Below, one piece after another: positions 1 to 9,077 of a DNA stretch of 51,603 nt. The DNA lies in assembly GCF_000420745.1 (NCBI RefSeq), contig NZ_ATVN01000022.1, positions 1-51,603 of the forward strand, given 5' to 3'. The translations under genes and the position numbers were made by a program. Source of the stretch: Pseudorhodobacter ferrugineus DSM 5888. Its GTDB lineage: Bacteria > Pseudomonadota > Alphaproteobacteria > Rhodobacterales > Rhodobacteraceae. The notes below the pieces were generated by a model. That model had not been told where the DNA came from. It did not search any database and worked only from the letters and a program-made list of their open reading frames with translations. Position 1 is the stretch's first letter. Every line of letters begins with the position of its first letter.

Positions 1-260
1 TCAGTGCCTCTGGCGGTGCATTGCTCTTCCACCTTCTGAGCAAGCTGTATGAACGCACCAGCGTCATCATCACCACCAACCTGAGCTTCAGCGAATGGGC
101 CAGCGTGTTCGGCGATGCCAAGATGACCACCGCACTGCTCGATCGTCTTACCCATCGCTGCCACATCCTCGAGACTGGCAATGACAGCTACCGCTTCAAG
201 GCCAGCTCCGAAACAGCGAAGAAAAAGCGAAAGGAGGCAACAGCATTGACGCCATCATGA
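1..260 (+). CDS. istB: IstB-like ATP-binding helper protein, C-terminal part
   Basis: This is the C-terminal end of the IS21-family transposition helper, an AAA+ ATPase that works with the IstA transposase. The reading frame is open to the first base of the window, so the gene starts further left. The visible part contains the family signatures [15 protein letters not shown] (sensor region), [16 protein letters not shown] and the downstream [10 protein letters not shown], and it ends in a basic tail. Family members are about 240-260 residues, so roughly two thirds are missing from view. The frame has no internal stop, so this copy may be intact and the element active, but istA and the left end cannot be checked here. 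Confidence 0.9.
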   Translation, partial: SASGGALLFHLLSKLYERTSVIITTNLSFSEWASVFGDAKMTTALLDRLTHRCHILETGNDSYRFKASSETAKKKRKEATALTPS

Positions 261-281
261 CATAGAGAACATAACTAATGG

Positions 282-1601
282 GTGGGTCAAATCGCGGTGA
301 CAATGCCGGGTCAGTTCTCAGTGACAATCAACAGTAAGAACCGCCTTATGGAGTTGAAGGTCGAGCTGCACAAAAAGCTGCTGGAAAACCTGAACCTCGC
401 CGCGCTGGAAGCTGCCTCCGAGGCGGACCTAAAGGCCGAAATCGCGTCGATTGTATCTGAAACGCTGGACGAAATGTCGGTTGCCTTGAACAAGGACGAC
501 CGTATCGCGCTCAACCAAGAACTTTATGACGAGGTGATGGGGCTTGGTCCGCTGGAAACCTTGCTTAAGGATGAAACAGTCAACGATATTCTGGTCAACG
601 GCCCCAAGCGTATCTTTATCGAACGCGCGGGCAAGCTGACGCTGACCGACATCACCTTTAAGGACGAGCGCCATCTGCTTCGGATCATTGATAAGATCGT
701 ATCCGCCGTAGGCCGCCGCGTCGACGAATCAAACCCCTATTGCGATGCGCGCTTGGCGGATGGATCACGTTTCAACTGTATGGTGCCGCCGGTTGCGGTT
801 GATGGCAGTCTTGTGTCGATTCGTAAGTTCAAAAAAGACAAGCTGGGCATCCCCGATCTGGTGAATTTCGGGGCGTTTACCGAGGAAATGGCTGCCTATC
901 TGCAAGCCGCAGTTTCCACCCGCCTGAATATCATCGTGTCGGGTGGTACAGGTTCGGGTAAAACCACCACGCTGAACGCGCTATCATCCTTTATCGACAA
1001 CACCGAACGGGTTTTGACGATCGAGGATACCGCCGAACTTCAGCTGCAACAGATTCACGTGGGCCGGATGGAAAGCCGCCCTGCCAACGTTGAAGGCAAA
1101 GGGGCGGTGACCCAGCGGGATTGTTTGCGCAACGCGCTGCGGATGCGTCCTGACCGGATTATCGTGGGGGAAACCCGTGGCGAAGAAGTTATCGACATGT
1201 TGCAGGCCATGAACACAGGCCACGACGGGTCCATGACCACCATCCACGCCAACTCGGCCCGTGATGGTGTGTCGCGTCTGGAAAACATGATCGCGATGGC
1301 CGGGATTGAAATGCCGCTGAAAGCGGTGCGCAGCCAGATCTCTTCGGCTGTGAACCTGATCGTGCAGGCCAGTCGCTTGCAAGACGGTTCGCGCCGCATG
1401 ACCTCGATCACCGAGATCACGGGCATGGAAGGCGAAGTTATCTCGATGCAGGAAATTTTCCGCTACGAACGCCTTGGCCTTGCCCCTGATGGCAAGATCA
1501 TTGGCCGCTTTAACGCCACGGGCGTGCGCTCGCACTATTCTGAACGCTTCCGCCAGTGGGGCTATGATTTGCCCGCCTCGATCTATGAACCAATCGCCTA
1601 A
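282..1601 (+). CDS. cpaF: Tad pilus secretion ATPase CpaF/TadA, 5' end replaced by IS21 sequence
   Basis: CpaF is the hexameric cytoplasmic ATPase that powers assembly of Flp pili. The conserved helical N-domain (from residue 23), the Walker A motif [10 protein letters not shown] (221-230), an [15 protein letters not shown] Walker B/Glu box and the TTIHAN motif are all present, so the catalytic core is whole. The first 17 codons of the open frame come from the right end of the IS21 element, and cpaF proper begins at residue 18. Family members usually carry an extra 40-60 residue variable, often Pro/Ala-rich N-terminus, which has been lost. Possible starts are GTG 282 (inside the IS), ATG 303 or ATG 348, and none has a strong ribosome binding site. 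The protein could still work if it is expressed. tadB follows after 9 bases. Confidence 0.85.
   Translation: MGQIAVTMPGQFSVTINSKNRLMELKVELHKKLLENLNLAALEAASEADLKAEIASIVSETLDEMSVALNKDDRIALNQELYDEVMGLGPLETLLKDETVNDILVNGPKRIFIERAGKLTLTDITFKDERHLLRIIDKIVSAVGRRVDESNPYCDARLADGSRFNCMVPPVAVDGSLVSIRKFKKDKLGIPDLVNFGAFTEEMAAYLQAAVSTRLNIIVSGGTGSGKTTTLNALSSFIDNTERVLTIEDTAELQLQQIHVGRMESRPANVEGKGAVTQRDCLRNALRMRPDRIIVGETRGEEVIDMLQAMNTGHDGSMTTIHANSARDGVSRLENMIAMAGIEMPLKAVRSQISSAVNLIVQASRLQDGSRRMTSITEITGMEGEVISMQEIFRYERLGLAPDGKIIGRFNATGVRSHYSERFRQWGYDLPASIYEPIA
284..331 (+). repeat. IS21 terminal direct repeats
   Basis: Two imperfect 24-bp repeats lie head to tail at 284-307 and 308-331. Both read GGGTCA, a variable stretch, then GTGACAAT. 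Such tandem repeats near the tips are the usual IstA binding sites in IS21-family elements. Confidence 0.75.
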
Positions 1602-1610
1602 GGATATCCC

Positions 1611-2579
1611 ATGGAACTCAGTGCAGCTCCCCTTATCTATCTTCTAATCTTTGTGGCGGTTCTGGTGCTGGTCGAGGGCCTGTACCTTACGGTGTTTGGC
1701 AAATCGATTAGCCTGAACAACCGCGTAAGCCGCCGTTTGACCTTGTTGGAAAAATCAGGCAACCGTGAACAGGTTCTGGAGCAGCTCCGCAAGGAAATGA
1801 GCCAACACCTAAAGTCGCACGGGATTCCCCTGTATTCGATCCTTGCGATCAAGGCGCAAAAAGCAAACATCGCCTTTTCCCCACCGCAGTTGCTTATGAT
1901 CATGGCGGGTTTGTCGGTCTTTTCCTTCATCGGCCTCACAATCGGGACAAGCGTAGAACCTGCTGTGCGTGTATTGATCGCTGTCGCGATGGGGGTTGGC
2001 GGCGTTTATGTCTGGGTGTCGCGCAAAGCGAAAAAGCGTATGGACCTGATGGACGAACAATTGCCCGATGCGGTTGAACTGATGGTGCGATCCTTGCGCG
2101 TCGGCCATCCCTTCACCTCGGCCGTTGCGATCGTTTCGCGAGAAGTGGCCGACCCTTTAGGCACCGAATTTGGCATGATCGCCGATGAGGCCGCTTATGG
2201 TCGCGATATTTCAGAGGCCCTGAAAGAGTTTGCCGAACGGATGGACAGTCAGGATTTGCGCTTTTTGGCCGTGGCCGTGACCATTCAACAAACCTCGGGT
2301 GGCAACCTGGCCGAGATTTTGCACGGGCTGTCGCAGGTGATCCGCGCGCGGTTCAAACTGTTTCGCCGTGTGAAAACCATTACAGCCGAGGCCAAATGGT
2401 CCGGCATGTTCCTGTCGGCTTTTCCCATCGGCGCGCTGATCGCGATCCAGATGATCAAACCCGATTATTACGACGACGTGAAAGAAACGGATGCGTTCAT
2501 TCCGGCGGCGTTGGTCGTGGGTGCTTTCCTCGTAATCAATGTGATCTTCATGAAGATCATGGTAAACATCAAAGTATAA
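1611..2579 (+). CDS. tadB: Tad pilus inner-membrane platform protein TadB
   Basis: TadB is one of the two inner-membrane platform proteins of the Tad pilus machine and pairs with TadC and the CpaF ATPase. The 322-residue protein has a membrane segment near residues 6-27, a hydrophobic pair around 93-140, a T2SSF (GspF-like) cytoplasmic domain in the second half with the typical LPDAVELMVRSLRVGHPF start, and two closing membrane helices near 262-280 and 297-317. This length and arrangement are normal for TadB. A ribosome binding site AAGGAT lies 7-8 bases before ATG 1611. It is the second gene in the surviving cpaF-tadBCD run, and its transcription now depends on a promoter in or beyond the IS element. 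Confidence 0.92.
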   Translation: MELSAAPLIYLLIFVAVLVLVEGLYLTVFGKSISLNNRVSRRLTLLEKSGNREQVLEQLRKEMSQHLKSHGIPLYSILAIKAQKANIAFSPPQLLMIMAGLSVFSFIGLTIGTSVEPAVRVLIAVAMGVGGVYVWVSRKAKKRMDLMDEQLPDAVELMVRSLRVGHPFTSAVAIVSREVADPLGTEFGMIADEAAYGRDISEALKEFAERMDSQDLRFLAVAVTIQQTSGGNLAEILHGLSQVIRARFKLFRRVKTITAEAKWSGMFLSAFPIGALIAIQMIKPDYYDDVKETDAFIPAALVVGAFLVINVIFMKIMVNIKV

Positions 2580-2592
2580 AGGGCTTGGCCAA

Positions 2593-3567
2593 ATGCTAGC
2601 ATCCATCAATCAGATGATTGTCGATCAGTTGGGCCCAATGGGTCCGCTGATGGTGATCGGCGGGATCGGCCTTGTGCTTATCTTGGTGACCCTACCGGTC
2701 ATGCTCAAGAAAACGCCCGAACCGTTCGACAAGATCAAGGCCCAACGCGACGCCTACAGCACACCCACAAAACAAGGTTTGCGGATGAGCAGCAAAGGTG
2801 GGGCCAGTGACAAGCTGCAAAAATTCTCGACATTTCTGGAACCCCAGAATGCCGAAGAAATGTCCGCCTCGCGGATGAAAATGTTACGAGCAGGGTATCG
2901 CGCGAAAAATGCGGTTCAACTGTTCCACTTTGCCCAATTGGTCTTTGGCCTCGGCTTTTTGCTGATTGGCGTGGTCTACACCTTGTACGCACAGACCCAA
3001 GGCGACGTGCCCACCCATATCTTCGTTTTGTCCACCATTGGGCCAGGCGCTGCAGGCTATTACCTGCCGCAATACTGGGTTCAACGCCGCGCCCAACAAC
3101 GCACAGAGGAAATCGTTTCCGGCTTTCCTGATGCGCTGGACATGATGTTGGTCTGCGTTGAGGCTGGGCAATCGCTGGACCAATCCATCTTGCGCGTCGC
3201 CAAAGAAAGCCGCGCAGGGTATCCCGCGCTGGCCGATGAATTCGACACTGTGGCCCAAGAGGTGAAGGCTGGCAAAGAACGTGTGATGGTGTTAAAAGAT
3301 ATGTCCGAACGCGTGGGCATCGCCGATGTTTCCTCATTCGTGACAACGCTCGTGCAATCGGCCACCTTTGGTACGTCAATCGCCGAGGCCTTGCGTGTCT
3401 ATTCTGCCGAAATGCGCGATAAACGCGTCATGCGGGCGGAAGAGAAAGCAAATACCTTGCCGACCAAGCTGACCCTCGGCACAATGATGTTCACCCTTCC
3501 GCCCTTGCTGATCATTCTGATCGGGCCGTCGGTGCACGGTATTTCGAAAACACTCGGCGGGGGCTAA
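2593..3567 (+). CDS. tadC: Tad pilus inner-membrane platform protein TadC
   Basis: This is the second T2SSF-domain platform protein of the Tad apparatus. The protein has 324 residues, with a first membrane helix at about 18-37, another at about 116-136, a cytoplasmic T2SSF domain starting near FPDALDMMLVCVEAGQSLDQ, and a last helix near the C-terminus. TadB and TadC are thought to form a heteromeric base that couples CpaF ATP hydrolysis to pilin extraction. The gene starts 13 bases after tadB, with AAAGGG upstream, and is clearly co-transcribed. I see nothing unusual in length or motifs. Confidence 0.92.
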   Translation: MLASINQMIVDQLGPMGPLMVIGGIGLVLILVTLPVMLKKTPEPFDKIKAQRDAYSTPTKQGLRMSSKGGASDKLQKFSTFLEPQNAEEMSASRMKMLRAGYRAKNAVQLFHFAQLVFGLGFLLIGVVYTLYAQTQGDVPTHIFVLSTIGPGAAGYYLPQYWVQRRAQQRTEEIVSGFPDALDMMLVCVEAGQSLDQSILRVAKESRAGYPALADEFDTVAQEVKAGKERVMVLKDMSERVGIADVSSFVTTLVQSATFGTSIAEALRVYSAEMRDKRVMRAEEKANTLPTKLTLGTMMFTLPPLLIILIGPSVHGISKTLGGG

Positions 3568-3576
3568 CTGTATCAG

Positions 3577-4146
3577 ATGATAAAACGATCGCCTGTTTTG
3601 ATCGTGGCTTTGGCCCTACTGACCGGCTGTCAATCGACGGGCGGTCTTTCGGCTGCCGATAGGGCGCGCAATGCCCCTTTTGCCGCAGATGGCAGCGAAA
3701 AGGGTGTGGACGGCTTGCTCGTCGGCCACCGTTTGATGGAAGCTGGCGAACATGAGCTGGCACTGCGCGCCTATCTGCGTGCTGCGGGCGAACAAGGCAT
3801 GACGGCAGATGTGCTGTCGGCCCTTGGCTCTGCCAACCTGCGCTTGGGGCGGTTGGGCCAAGCCGAAACCTTGCTGCGCCAAGCCGTCAAGTCAGATCCC
3901 CGTTCCGTGCCCGCCCAAAACAACCTTGGCGTGGTCTTGATGGAACGCGGCAAATTGGGCGAGGCCCGCGGCGTGTTCCAACAGGCCTTTGCGCTGGATA
4001 GTGGCAGTTCAGACTCAATTCGCGAAAATCTTCGCTTGGCTATCGCCCGAAGCAATGCGGCTGTGTATGATGATCAGGCACAAAGTCACGACTTCGCCTT
4101 GGTGCGGCGGGATGCAGGGCAATATGTTCTTCTCTCGCAGCTTTAA
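3577..4146 (+). CDS. tadD: TPR lipoprotein, TadD-like
   Basis: This 189-residue protein has a lipoprotein signal (MIKRSPVLIVALALLTGC, lipid-bearing Cys18) followed by tetratricopeptide repeats at roughly residues 45-165. TadD is the pilotin-like outer-membrane lipoprotein of Tad systems, thought to help place or stabilise the secretin. Its position directly after tadC supports the call. No good Shine-Dalgarno sequence is seen close to ATG 3577, so translation may be coupled to tadC, whose stop lies 10 bases upstream. Confidence 0.85.
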   Translation: MIKRSPVLIVALALLTGCQSTGGLSAADRARNAPFAADGSEKGVDGLLVGHRLMEAGEHELALRAYLRAAGEQGMTADVLSALGSANLRLGRLGQAETLLRQAVKSDPRSVPAQNNLGVVLMERGKLGEARGVFQQAFALDSGSSDSIRENLRLAIARSNAAVYDDQAQSHDFALVRRDAGQYVLLSQL

Positions 4147-4181
4147 GGCCGAGGAAACCGAGCAGTAAAAAAGGACGCAAA

Positions 4182-5039
4182 ATGCGCCACCCTGTCTTTC
4201 TCGCGCTGTGCCTTGGCGGCACAGTTGGCCTTATGGGCTGTCAAAAAGCCTCCGATGGCGAAGTAAGCCGCGCCATGAAGTCGGTCAACGTGATTGACGA
4301 GTCAAACCTGAATGACATCATGCTGACCGTTGGCGACCCCAACGAATCCGTGGCCTATTTCCGCAAAACCGCCAATGAAAACCCTGACCGCATTGATATC
4401 AAACGCGGGTTGGCGAAATCCTTGGTCCGCGCCCAACAACCGCAAGAGGCCGCATCCGTCTGGTCCGCCGTTGTAGCCGACCCGACCGCTACCAATGATG
4501 ACCGTGTGGCCCTTGCCGATGCGCTGATCCGGTCAAACGAATGGAAGCGCGCCGAGGCCGAACTGAACAAAATTCCGCCCACACATGAAACCTTTGAACG
4601 CTACAAGCTGGAAGCGATGATCGCAGACAGCAACAAGAACTGGAAAAAAGCTGACAGTTTTTATGAAATCGCCGCTGGGCTAACCACGACGCCCGCCAGC
4701 ATCTATAACAACTGGGGCTATTCCAAGCTGACGCGCACCGATTATGCGGGCGCCGAAAAGCTGTTCTTTGACGCGCTGACCTATGATCCGCAGCTGTTCA
4801 CCGCCAAAAACAACCTTGTTCTGGCCCGTGGCGCGCAGCGCAAATATGATATCCCCGTCATCAAAATGACCCAGATCGAACGCGCGCAACTGCTGCACAC
4901 AATGGCTTTGACCGCGATCAAACAAGGCGATGTGCAGATCGGCAAAGGCCTGTTGCAAGAAGCCATCGACACCCACCCGCAGCATTTTGACGCCGCCGTG
5001 CGCTCGCTGGCTGCCCTAGATGCCAAAGTGACGAATTGA
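4182..5039 (+). CDS. Second TPR lipoprotein of the Tad locus
   Basis: This is a 285-residue lipoprotein (lipobox GLMGC, Cys20) built of several TPR units, for example around SIYNNWGYSKLTRTDYAGAE. It is longer than its neighbour at 3577 and not a simple copy of it. Many Rhodobacterales Tad loci have two consecutive TPR lipoproteins. The second is often also labelled TadD, but its separate role is not established. A strong ribosome binding site (AAAGGAC) precedes ATG 4182. The stop codon overlaps the start of the prepilin peptidase (TGATG), which suggests translational coupling. Confidence 0.82.
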   Translation: MRHPVFLALCLGGTVGLMGCQKASDGEVSRAMKSVNVIDESNLNDIMLTVGDPNESVAYFRKTANENPDRIDIKRGLAKSLVRAQQPQEAASVWSAVVADPTATNDDRVALADALIRSNEWKRAEAELNKIPPTHETFERYKLEAMIADSNKNWKKADSFYEIAAGLTTTPASIYNNWGYSKLTRTDYAGAEKLFFDALTYDPQLFTAKNNLVLARGAQRKYDIPVIKMTQIERAQLLHTMALTAIKQGDVQIGKGLLQEAIDTHPQHFDAAVRSLAALDAKVTN

Positions 5040-5530
5040 TGCTTGCTGATACGAACTCTTTACTGTGGTTTTTGCCCTTTACCGTGCCAATCGCCATTTG
5101 GGTCGCGTGGTCAGATATGAAGTTCATGAAAATCCCGAACAAGGCTGTTCTGGCCTTGCTTGCGGTTTACGTAATCATGGGCCTTTTCGTGTTTCCGCTT
5201 AAACTATGGGCGTGGGGTCTTGCCTTGGGGGCAATCGTGCTGCTGATCGGTTTTGGCGCGACTGCCGCGCGCCTTATGGGCGCAGGTGATGCCAAATTCG
5301 GTGCTGCTATGGCACCGTTCTTTGTCACCGCCGACATCCGGACCGTGCTGTTTTTGTTTGCCGCTTGTCTTTTTGCCGCGCTGACCAGCCACCGCATTGC
5401 AAAGCACAGCAGCATCATAAGGGACCGTGTGCCCGATTGGCTTAGCTGGACACACAAAGGCTTTCCGATGGGCTATCCCCTTGCTGGCCTGTTGATTTTT
5501 TATCCGCTGCTGGTCGTTTGGCTTGGCTGA
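5039..5530 (+). CDS. cpaA: Prepilin peptidase (TadV/CpaA type)
   Basis: This is an A24-family aspartic prepilin peptidase that trims Flp pilin and TadE/TadF pseudopilins at the inner membrane. The 163-residue protein is almost entirely hydrophobic. The two catalytic aspartates are visible: Asp26 in SDMKFMKIPN and Asp84 in the GAGDAK motif. It lacks the N-terminal methylase domain of PilD-type enzymes, as TadV proteins do. I chose ATG 5039, which overlaps the previous stop by one base, over the TTG three bases earlier. Likely substrates in this window are the pseudopilins at 33708 and 34313. Confidence 0.9.
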   Translation: MLADTNSLLWFLPFTVPIAIWVAWSDMKFMKIPNKAVLALLAVYVIMGLFVFPLKLWAWGLALGAIVLLIGFGATAARLMGAGDAKFGAAMAPFFVTADIRTVLFLFAACLFAALTSHRIAKHSSIIRDRVPDWLSWTHKGFPMGYPLAGLLIFYPLLVVWLG

Positions 5531-5599
5531 ACGCTGGTTCATTCTTTTGAAATGCCCTTTGGGCAATAGTGCAACCGACCATAACCATAGGTGCGCCCG

Positions 5600-6916
5600 A
5601 TGAACGTCCAGACCTTGCCGCCAAATGTCCTTGCTCCGCCCTCGTGCAAATCGCTGGCACAGGTGGGCCTGTCGTTGGTCATGATGCGGGACATTCTGCT
5701 CAAAACCATGTTCCGCACCAACCTTGATCTGACCTCCTCGATCGCCCGCGCCGTTTGCTTGCCCGTGCAATTGACGCAAGAATTGATCGACCTTGCACGC
5801 ACCCAGCGGCTGCTAGAGGCGACGGGCACCATGCACGCCACGTCCAGCGCCGAAATGGGCTATCAGCTGACCGATGCCGGTAAGGCGCGCGCTTTGGATG
5901 CGCTGTCGCAATCTGAATATTACGGCGCAATGCCGATACCGCTGGATGATTACAGGGTGCAGGTTCAACGCCAATCGGTGCGCAACATCCGCCTGACCCG
6001 TGAACAGTTGATCGGTGCTATGGGCCATCTGATCCTGCCGCCCGACTTGTTGGGCAACCTTGGCCCCGCCATTACCTCGGGGCGTTCGATCCTGATGTAT
6101 GGCCCGCCTGGTAATGGTAAGTCCTCAATTTCAAACGGTATTCGTGATGCGATGGGCGACAAGATCTATGTCCCCCGCGCGCTGGAATATGCGGGGCAGG
6201 TCATCACGGTCTATGACCCGATCGTCCATTCCGCCGCCGAAGAGGCGACCGATGACCCCAATTCCCTGCGCCGCACCTCGAACCGTTTTGACAACCGCTA
6301 TGTCTACTGCGAACGGCCAACGGTGATCACCGGCGGTGAACTGTCGCTGGATATGTTGGATTTGACCTATAATCCCGTCGCGCGCACCTATCAGGCGCCC
6401 TTGCAGCTTAAATCCACGGGCGGCATCTTTATCGTGGACGACCTTGGCCGTCAGGCCGAACCCCCGCAAAAGCTGGTCAACCGCTGGATCGTTCCGCTGG
6501 AAGAGGCGAAGGATATCCTTGCCTTGCAGTCGGGCGAAAAGTTCACCGTGCCATTTGATACGCTGGTCATCTTTTCGACTAACTTCCACCCGAATGAGAT
6601 TTTTGACGGCGCGGCCCTGCGGCGTATCTTTTTCAAAATCAAAATCGACGGGCCCGATCAGCAAAACTTTCTTAAAATTTTCGCGATGGTCGCACGGGCG
6701 AAAAAGATGCCCTTGGATGAACCCACTTTGGTGCATCTGATGAAGGTGAAGTTCCCCACGATCCAGAATAACTATGCCAACTATATGCCGAAATTCCTGA
6801 TCGAACAGATGATGGCGGTGTGCGACTTTGAAAACCAACCCTATCACATGTCGCCCGATCTGATTGACCGCGCATGGGGCAACATGTTCGTGAAACAAGA
6901 AAAGATCGCGCATTGA
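5600..6916 (+). CDS. AAA+ ATPase linked to the Tad locus
   Basis: This 438-residue soluble protein contains an AAA+ module. Walker A GPPGNGKS is at about 168-175 and Walker B IFIVDD at about 276-281, with a sensor-1-like FSTNF stretch further on. The first 150 residues look like a separate adaptor or DNA/protein-binding region rather than membrane. The start at ATG 5600 is preferred because AGGTG lies six bases before it; GTG 5591 is the alternative. It follows the prepilin peptidase by about 70 bases. I recognise it as a protein that travels with Tad genes in Rhodobacterales, but its biochemical role is unknown to me. It could act in remodelling or regulation of the pilus machine. Confidence 0.75.
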   Translation: MNVQTLPPNVLAPPSCKSLAQVGLSLVMMRDILLKTMFRTNLDLTSSIARAVCLPVQLTQELIDLARTQRLLEATGTMHATSSAEMGYQLTDAGKARALDALSQSEYYGAMPIPLDDYRVQVQRQSVRNIRLTREQLIGAMGHLILPPDLLGNLGPAITSGRSILMYGPPGNGKSSISNGIRDAMGDKIYVPRALEYAGQVITVYDPIVHSAAEEATDDPNSLRRTSNRFDNRYVYCERPTVITGGELSLDMLDLTYNPVARTYQAPLQLKSTGGIFIVDDLGRQAEPPQKLVNRWIVPLEEAKDILALQSGEKFTVPFDTLVIFSTNFHPNEIFDGAALRRIFFKIKIDGPDQQNFLKIFAMVARAKKMPLDEPTLVHLMKVKFPTIQNNYANYMPKFLIEQMMAVCDFENQPYHMSPDLIDRAWGNMFVKQEKIAH

Positions 6917-7043
6917 TGCAAGCTGCTGCATCTGCACCGCCAAAGCGCGCATTGATCTTTGGTAAACGTATAAAGCGCGTTTTGCTGCGTTACCGCTTGG
7001 CCTTCGCCCCCAACAGGCCAAAACCCCCCAAGGTTGCGCTTGG

Positions 7044-7589
7044 TCAAAACCGCCGCACAGCCGTTTCCGTCACCATCACATCCAACCGTTGGTCCGTCGG
7101 CTCGATCGGCACTTCGGCCATTTCCTGCGCCGCAAAAGCAAACCCCACGGCCAAAACCTCCCCACGCGCCCGCAACCCTTCCAGGGTGCGGTCATAAAAC
7201 CCGCCGCCATAGCCCAAACGGTAGCCCCGCGCGTCAAACCCCACCAACGGCACGATCAGCACCTGCGGTTCGACCCACGCCCCCTCAACCGGAATCAGCG
7301 CACCAAAATCGCCCGCCACCGTCGCGCAACCCGGCGACCATTCGCGAAACCGCAACGGCTGGCCCGCCCCCATAATCACCGGCACGCAGACCACGCCTTG
7401 ATGCGCCGCCATCGCAGGCAGCGGGTCAATTTCGGTCCGCATCGGCATATAGCCCGCCAAAACGCGGCTCCCCTGTCCGGCTAAAAAGTCAGCCAAAATT
7501 TCGGCCGCTTGGCCCTGCCCCGCGTCGAACGCCTGCTTTCGCGCGGCAAAGGCCTGCGCACGGGCCACTTTTTTTACAGCAATATCCAT
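7044..7589 (-). CDS. 5-formyltetrahydrofolate cyclo-ligase
   Basis: This ATP-dependent enzyme converts 5-formyl-THF to 5,10-methenyl-THF and so returns stored folate to the one-carbon pool. The 181-residue length is typical. The signature RLGYGGGFYDR is at about 124-134, and the preceding VPLVGFDARGYRLG segment fits the family. The start overlaps the last 16 bases of mgtE, so the two are probably transcribed together. Its folate role is related to that of the sarcosine oxidase operon further right, but the two are not linked. No 6S RNA, a frequent neighbour of this gene in other proteobacteria, can be placed next to it. Confidence 0.92.
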   Translation of the reverse strand: MDIAVKKVARAQAFAARKQAFDAGQGQAAEILADFLAGQGSRVLAGYMPMRTEIDPLPAMAAHQGVVCVPVIMGAGQPLRFREWSPGCATVAGDFGALIPVEGAWVEPQVLIVPLVGFDARGYRLGYGGGFYDRTLEGLRARGEVLAVGFAFAAQEMAEVPIEPTDQRLDVMVTETAVRRF

Positions 7590-8944
7590 GACGCCAATCC
7601 CAAAAAGGCAAAGAAACCAACAACATCCGTCACCGTCGTCACAAAGGGCCCCGACGCAAGCGCGGGGTCGATGCCAAAACGCTGCAGCCCCATCGGGATC
7701 AAAATCCCCCCCGCAGCCGCCGCGATCAGTGTCAGCACCATCGCCACGCCGATCACAAAGGCCAGCATCGGTATCCCGAACCAGACCCCCGCGATCAGCG
7801 CCATAAGCAAGCCGAATGCCACCCCGTTCAACGCCCCCACCGCCGCCTCGCGCCGCACCACCCGCAGCGCGTTCTGCGACGTCAAATCACGGGTCGCAAG
7901 CGCGCGCACCGCCACGGTCATGGTTTGCGTGCCCGCATTGCCACCCATCGAGGCCACAATCGGCATCAGCACCGCCAATGCCACCATCTTGTTGATATCA
8001 TCGGCAAAAAAACCGATCACGGACGAAGCCAAAATTGCCGTCAGCAGGTTCACAAACAACCACACCGCTCGGCCCTTGGCCGCTTCCCATACCGTATCCG
8101 ACAGGCTGGCTTCATCGCCCACACCGGCCATCCGCAGCATGTCTTCCTCATGCTCTTCGTCCAACACGTTCATCGCGTCATCGATGGTGATTACACCGAC
8201 CAGCCGGTCATTTTCATCGACCACTGGGCAGGAAATCAGGTGATACTGGTTGAAAATGTAGGCGACATCGGCCTCTGGCTCCGTCGCTTCAATCGTGCGA
8301 AAGCTATCTTCCTCGATCTCGCGCAGCAACACGTCGCGCCGCGACGAAAGCACCCGCCCAAGTGTCACATATCCCTTGGGTTTCATCCGCGGATCAACCA
8401 AAATCACATGATAGAACTGGTCCGGCAAACTCTCGTTTGACCGCATGTAATCAATGGCTTGCCCTACATTCCAATGCTCGGGCGCCACGACAACCTCGCG
8501 CTGCATCAAACGGCCTGCGGAATAGTCCGGATAGGCCATTGCGCGTTCAACAGCGACCCTGTCGGCATCCTCTAGCGCGCCCAGAATGCGGCCGTGGTCT
8601 TCTTCTTCAAGGTCTTCCAGAATGTCGACAACATCGTCGGTATCGAGCTCGCGCACCGCTTCGGCCAGAACGGCGGGCGACAGCTGGTCGATCACGTCTT
8701 CGCGGATACTTTCGTCCAGTTCCGACAGGATTTCCCCATCAATCCCGTCCGGCCAAAGCCGCAACAGCTCGCGCCGGTCATTTGGGCTGATTTGTTCCAA
8801 AAGGTCGGCGATGTCAGCGGCGTGCATCGGGTCCAACAAGGCATCCAGCCGTGCCGAATCCTGCGCCTCAACCGCATCCTGAATAGCCTCGACCCGCCGT
8901 GCGTCCAGCACATCTTCGTCCCTATCGTCGATGGTGTCGGACAT
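7574..8944 (-). CDS. mgtE: Magnesium transporter MgtE
   Basis: MgtE is a homodimeric Mg2+ channel gated by cytoplasmic Mg2+ sensing. The 456-residue protein has the MgtE N-domain of short helical repeats (about 35-140, for example MHAADIADLLEQISP), a pair of CBS domains (about 140-265) and a five-helix membrane domain (about 290-456) with the conserved MPIVASMGGNAGTQT pore-lining stretch. The length and domain order are complete. It is the first gene of a two-gene minus-strand unit with the formyl-THF ligase. Confidence 0.95.
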   Translation of the reverse strand: MSDTIDDRDEDVLDARRVEAIQDAVEAQDSARLDALLDPMHAADIADLLEQISPNDRRELLRLWPDGIDGEILSELDESIREDVIDQLSPAVLAEAVRELDTDDVVDILEDLEEEDHGRILGALEDADRVAVERAMAYPDYSAGRLMQREVVVAPEHWNVGQAIDYMRSNESLPDQFYHVILVDPRMKPKGYVTLGRVLSSRRDVLLREIEEDSFRTIEATEPEADVAYIFNQYHLISCPVVDENDRLVGVITIDDAMNVLDEEHEEDMLRMAGVGDEASLSDTVWEAAKGRAVWLFVNLLTAILASSVIGFFADDINKMVALAVLMPIVASMGGNAGTQTMTVAVRALATRDLTSQNALRVVRREAAVGALNGVAFGLLMALIAGVWFGIPMLAFVIGVAMVLTLIAAAAGGILIPMGLQRFGIDPALASGPFVTTVTDVVGFFAFLGLASWILL

Positions 8945-9077
8945 GTTCTACCCCTTCGCCTGCATTCCCCCGACCCTACGATAAGGTGCTTCAAAGAAAC
9001 AGGGGCGACAGGTAAATTTACGGCGGCCCAAAAACCGCCTAAGGTGGCACCAACAATAATGACAACAGGCAATCACC

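Larger units (their letters stand above)
1..333 (+). mobile_element. IS21-family insertion sequence, right end only
   Basis: The window opens inside an IS21-type element. It contains the 3' part of istB followed by a terminal region with two 24-bp direct repeats, as is typical of the multiple terminal repeats of this family. Read outward-in on the minus strand, the tip begins TGTTGATTGTCACTGAG, starting TG as IS21 tips do, so I place the last base at 333. The next base belongs to cpaF. The left end and the target duplication lie outside the window. Confidence 0.85.

Noticed and set aside
6917-7043. Possible 6S RNA next to the formyl-THF ligase gene
   Set aside because: The upstream side of this gene overlaps mgtE, leaving no room, and the 127 bases downstream do not show the long paired arms and central bubble.
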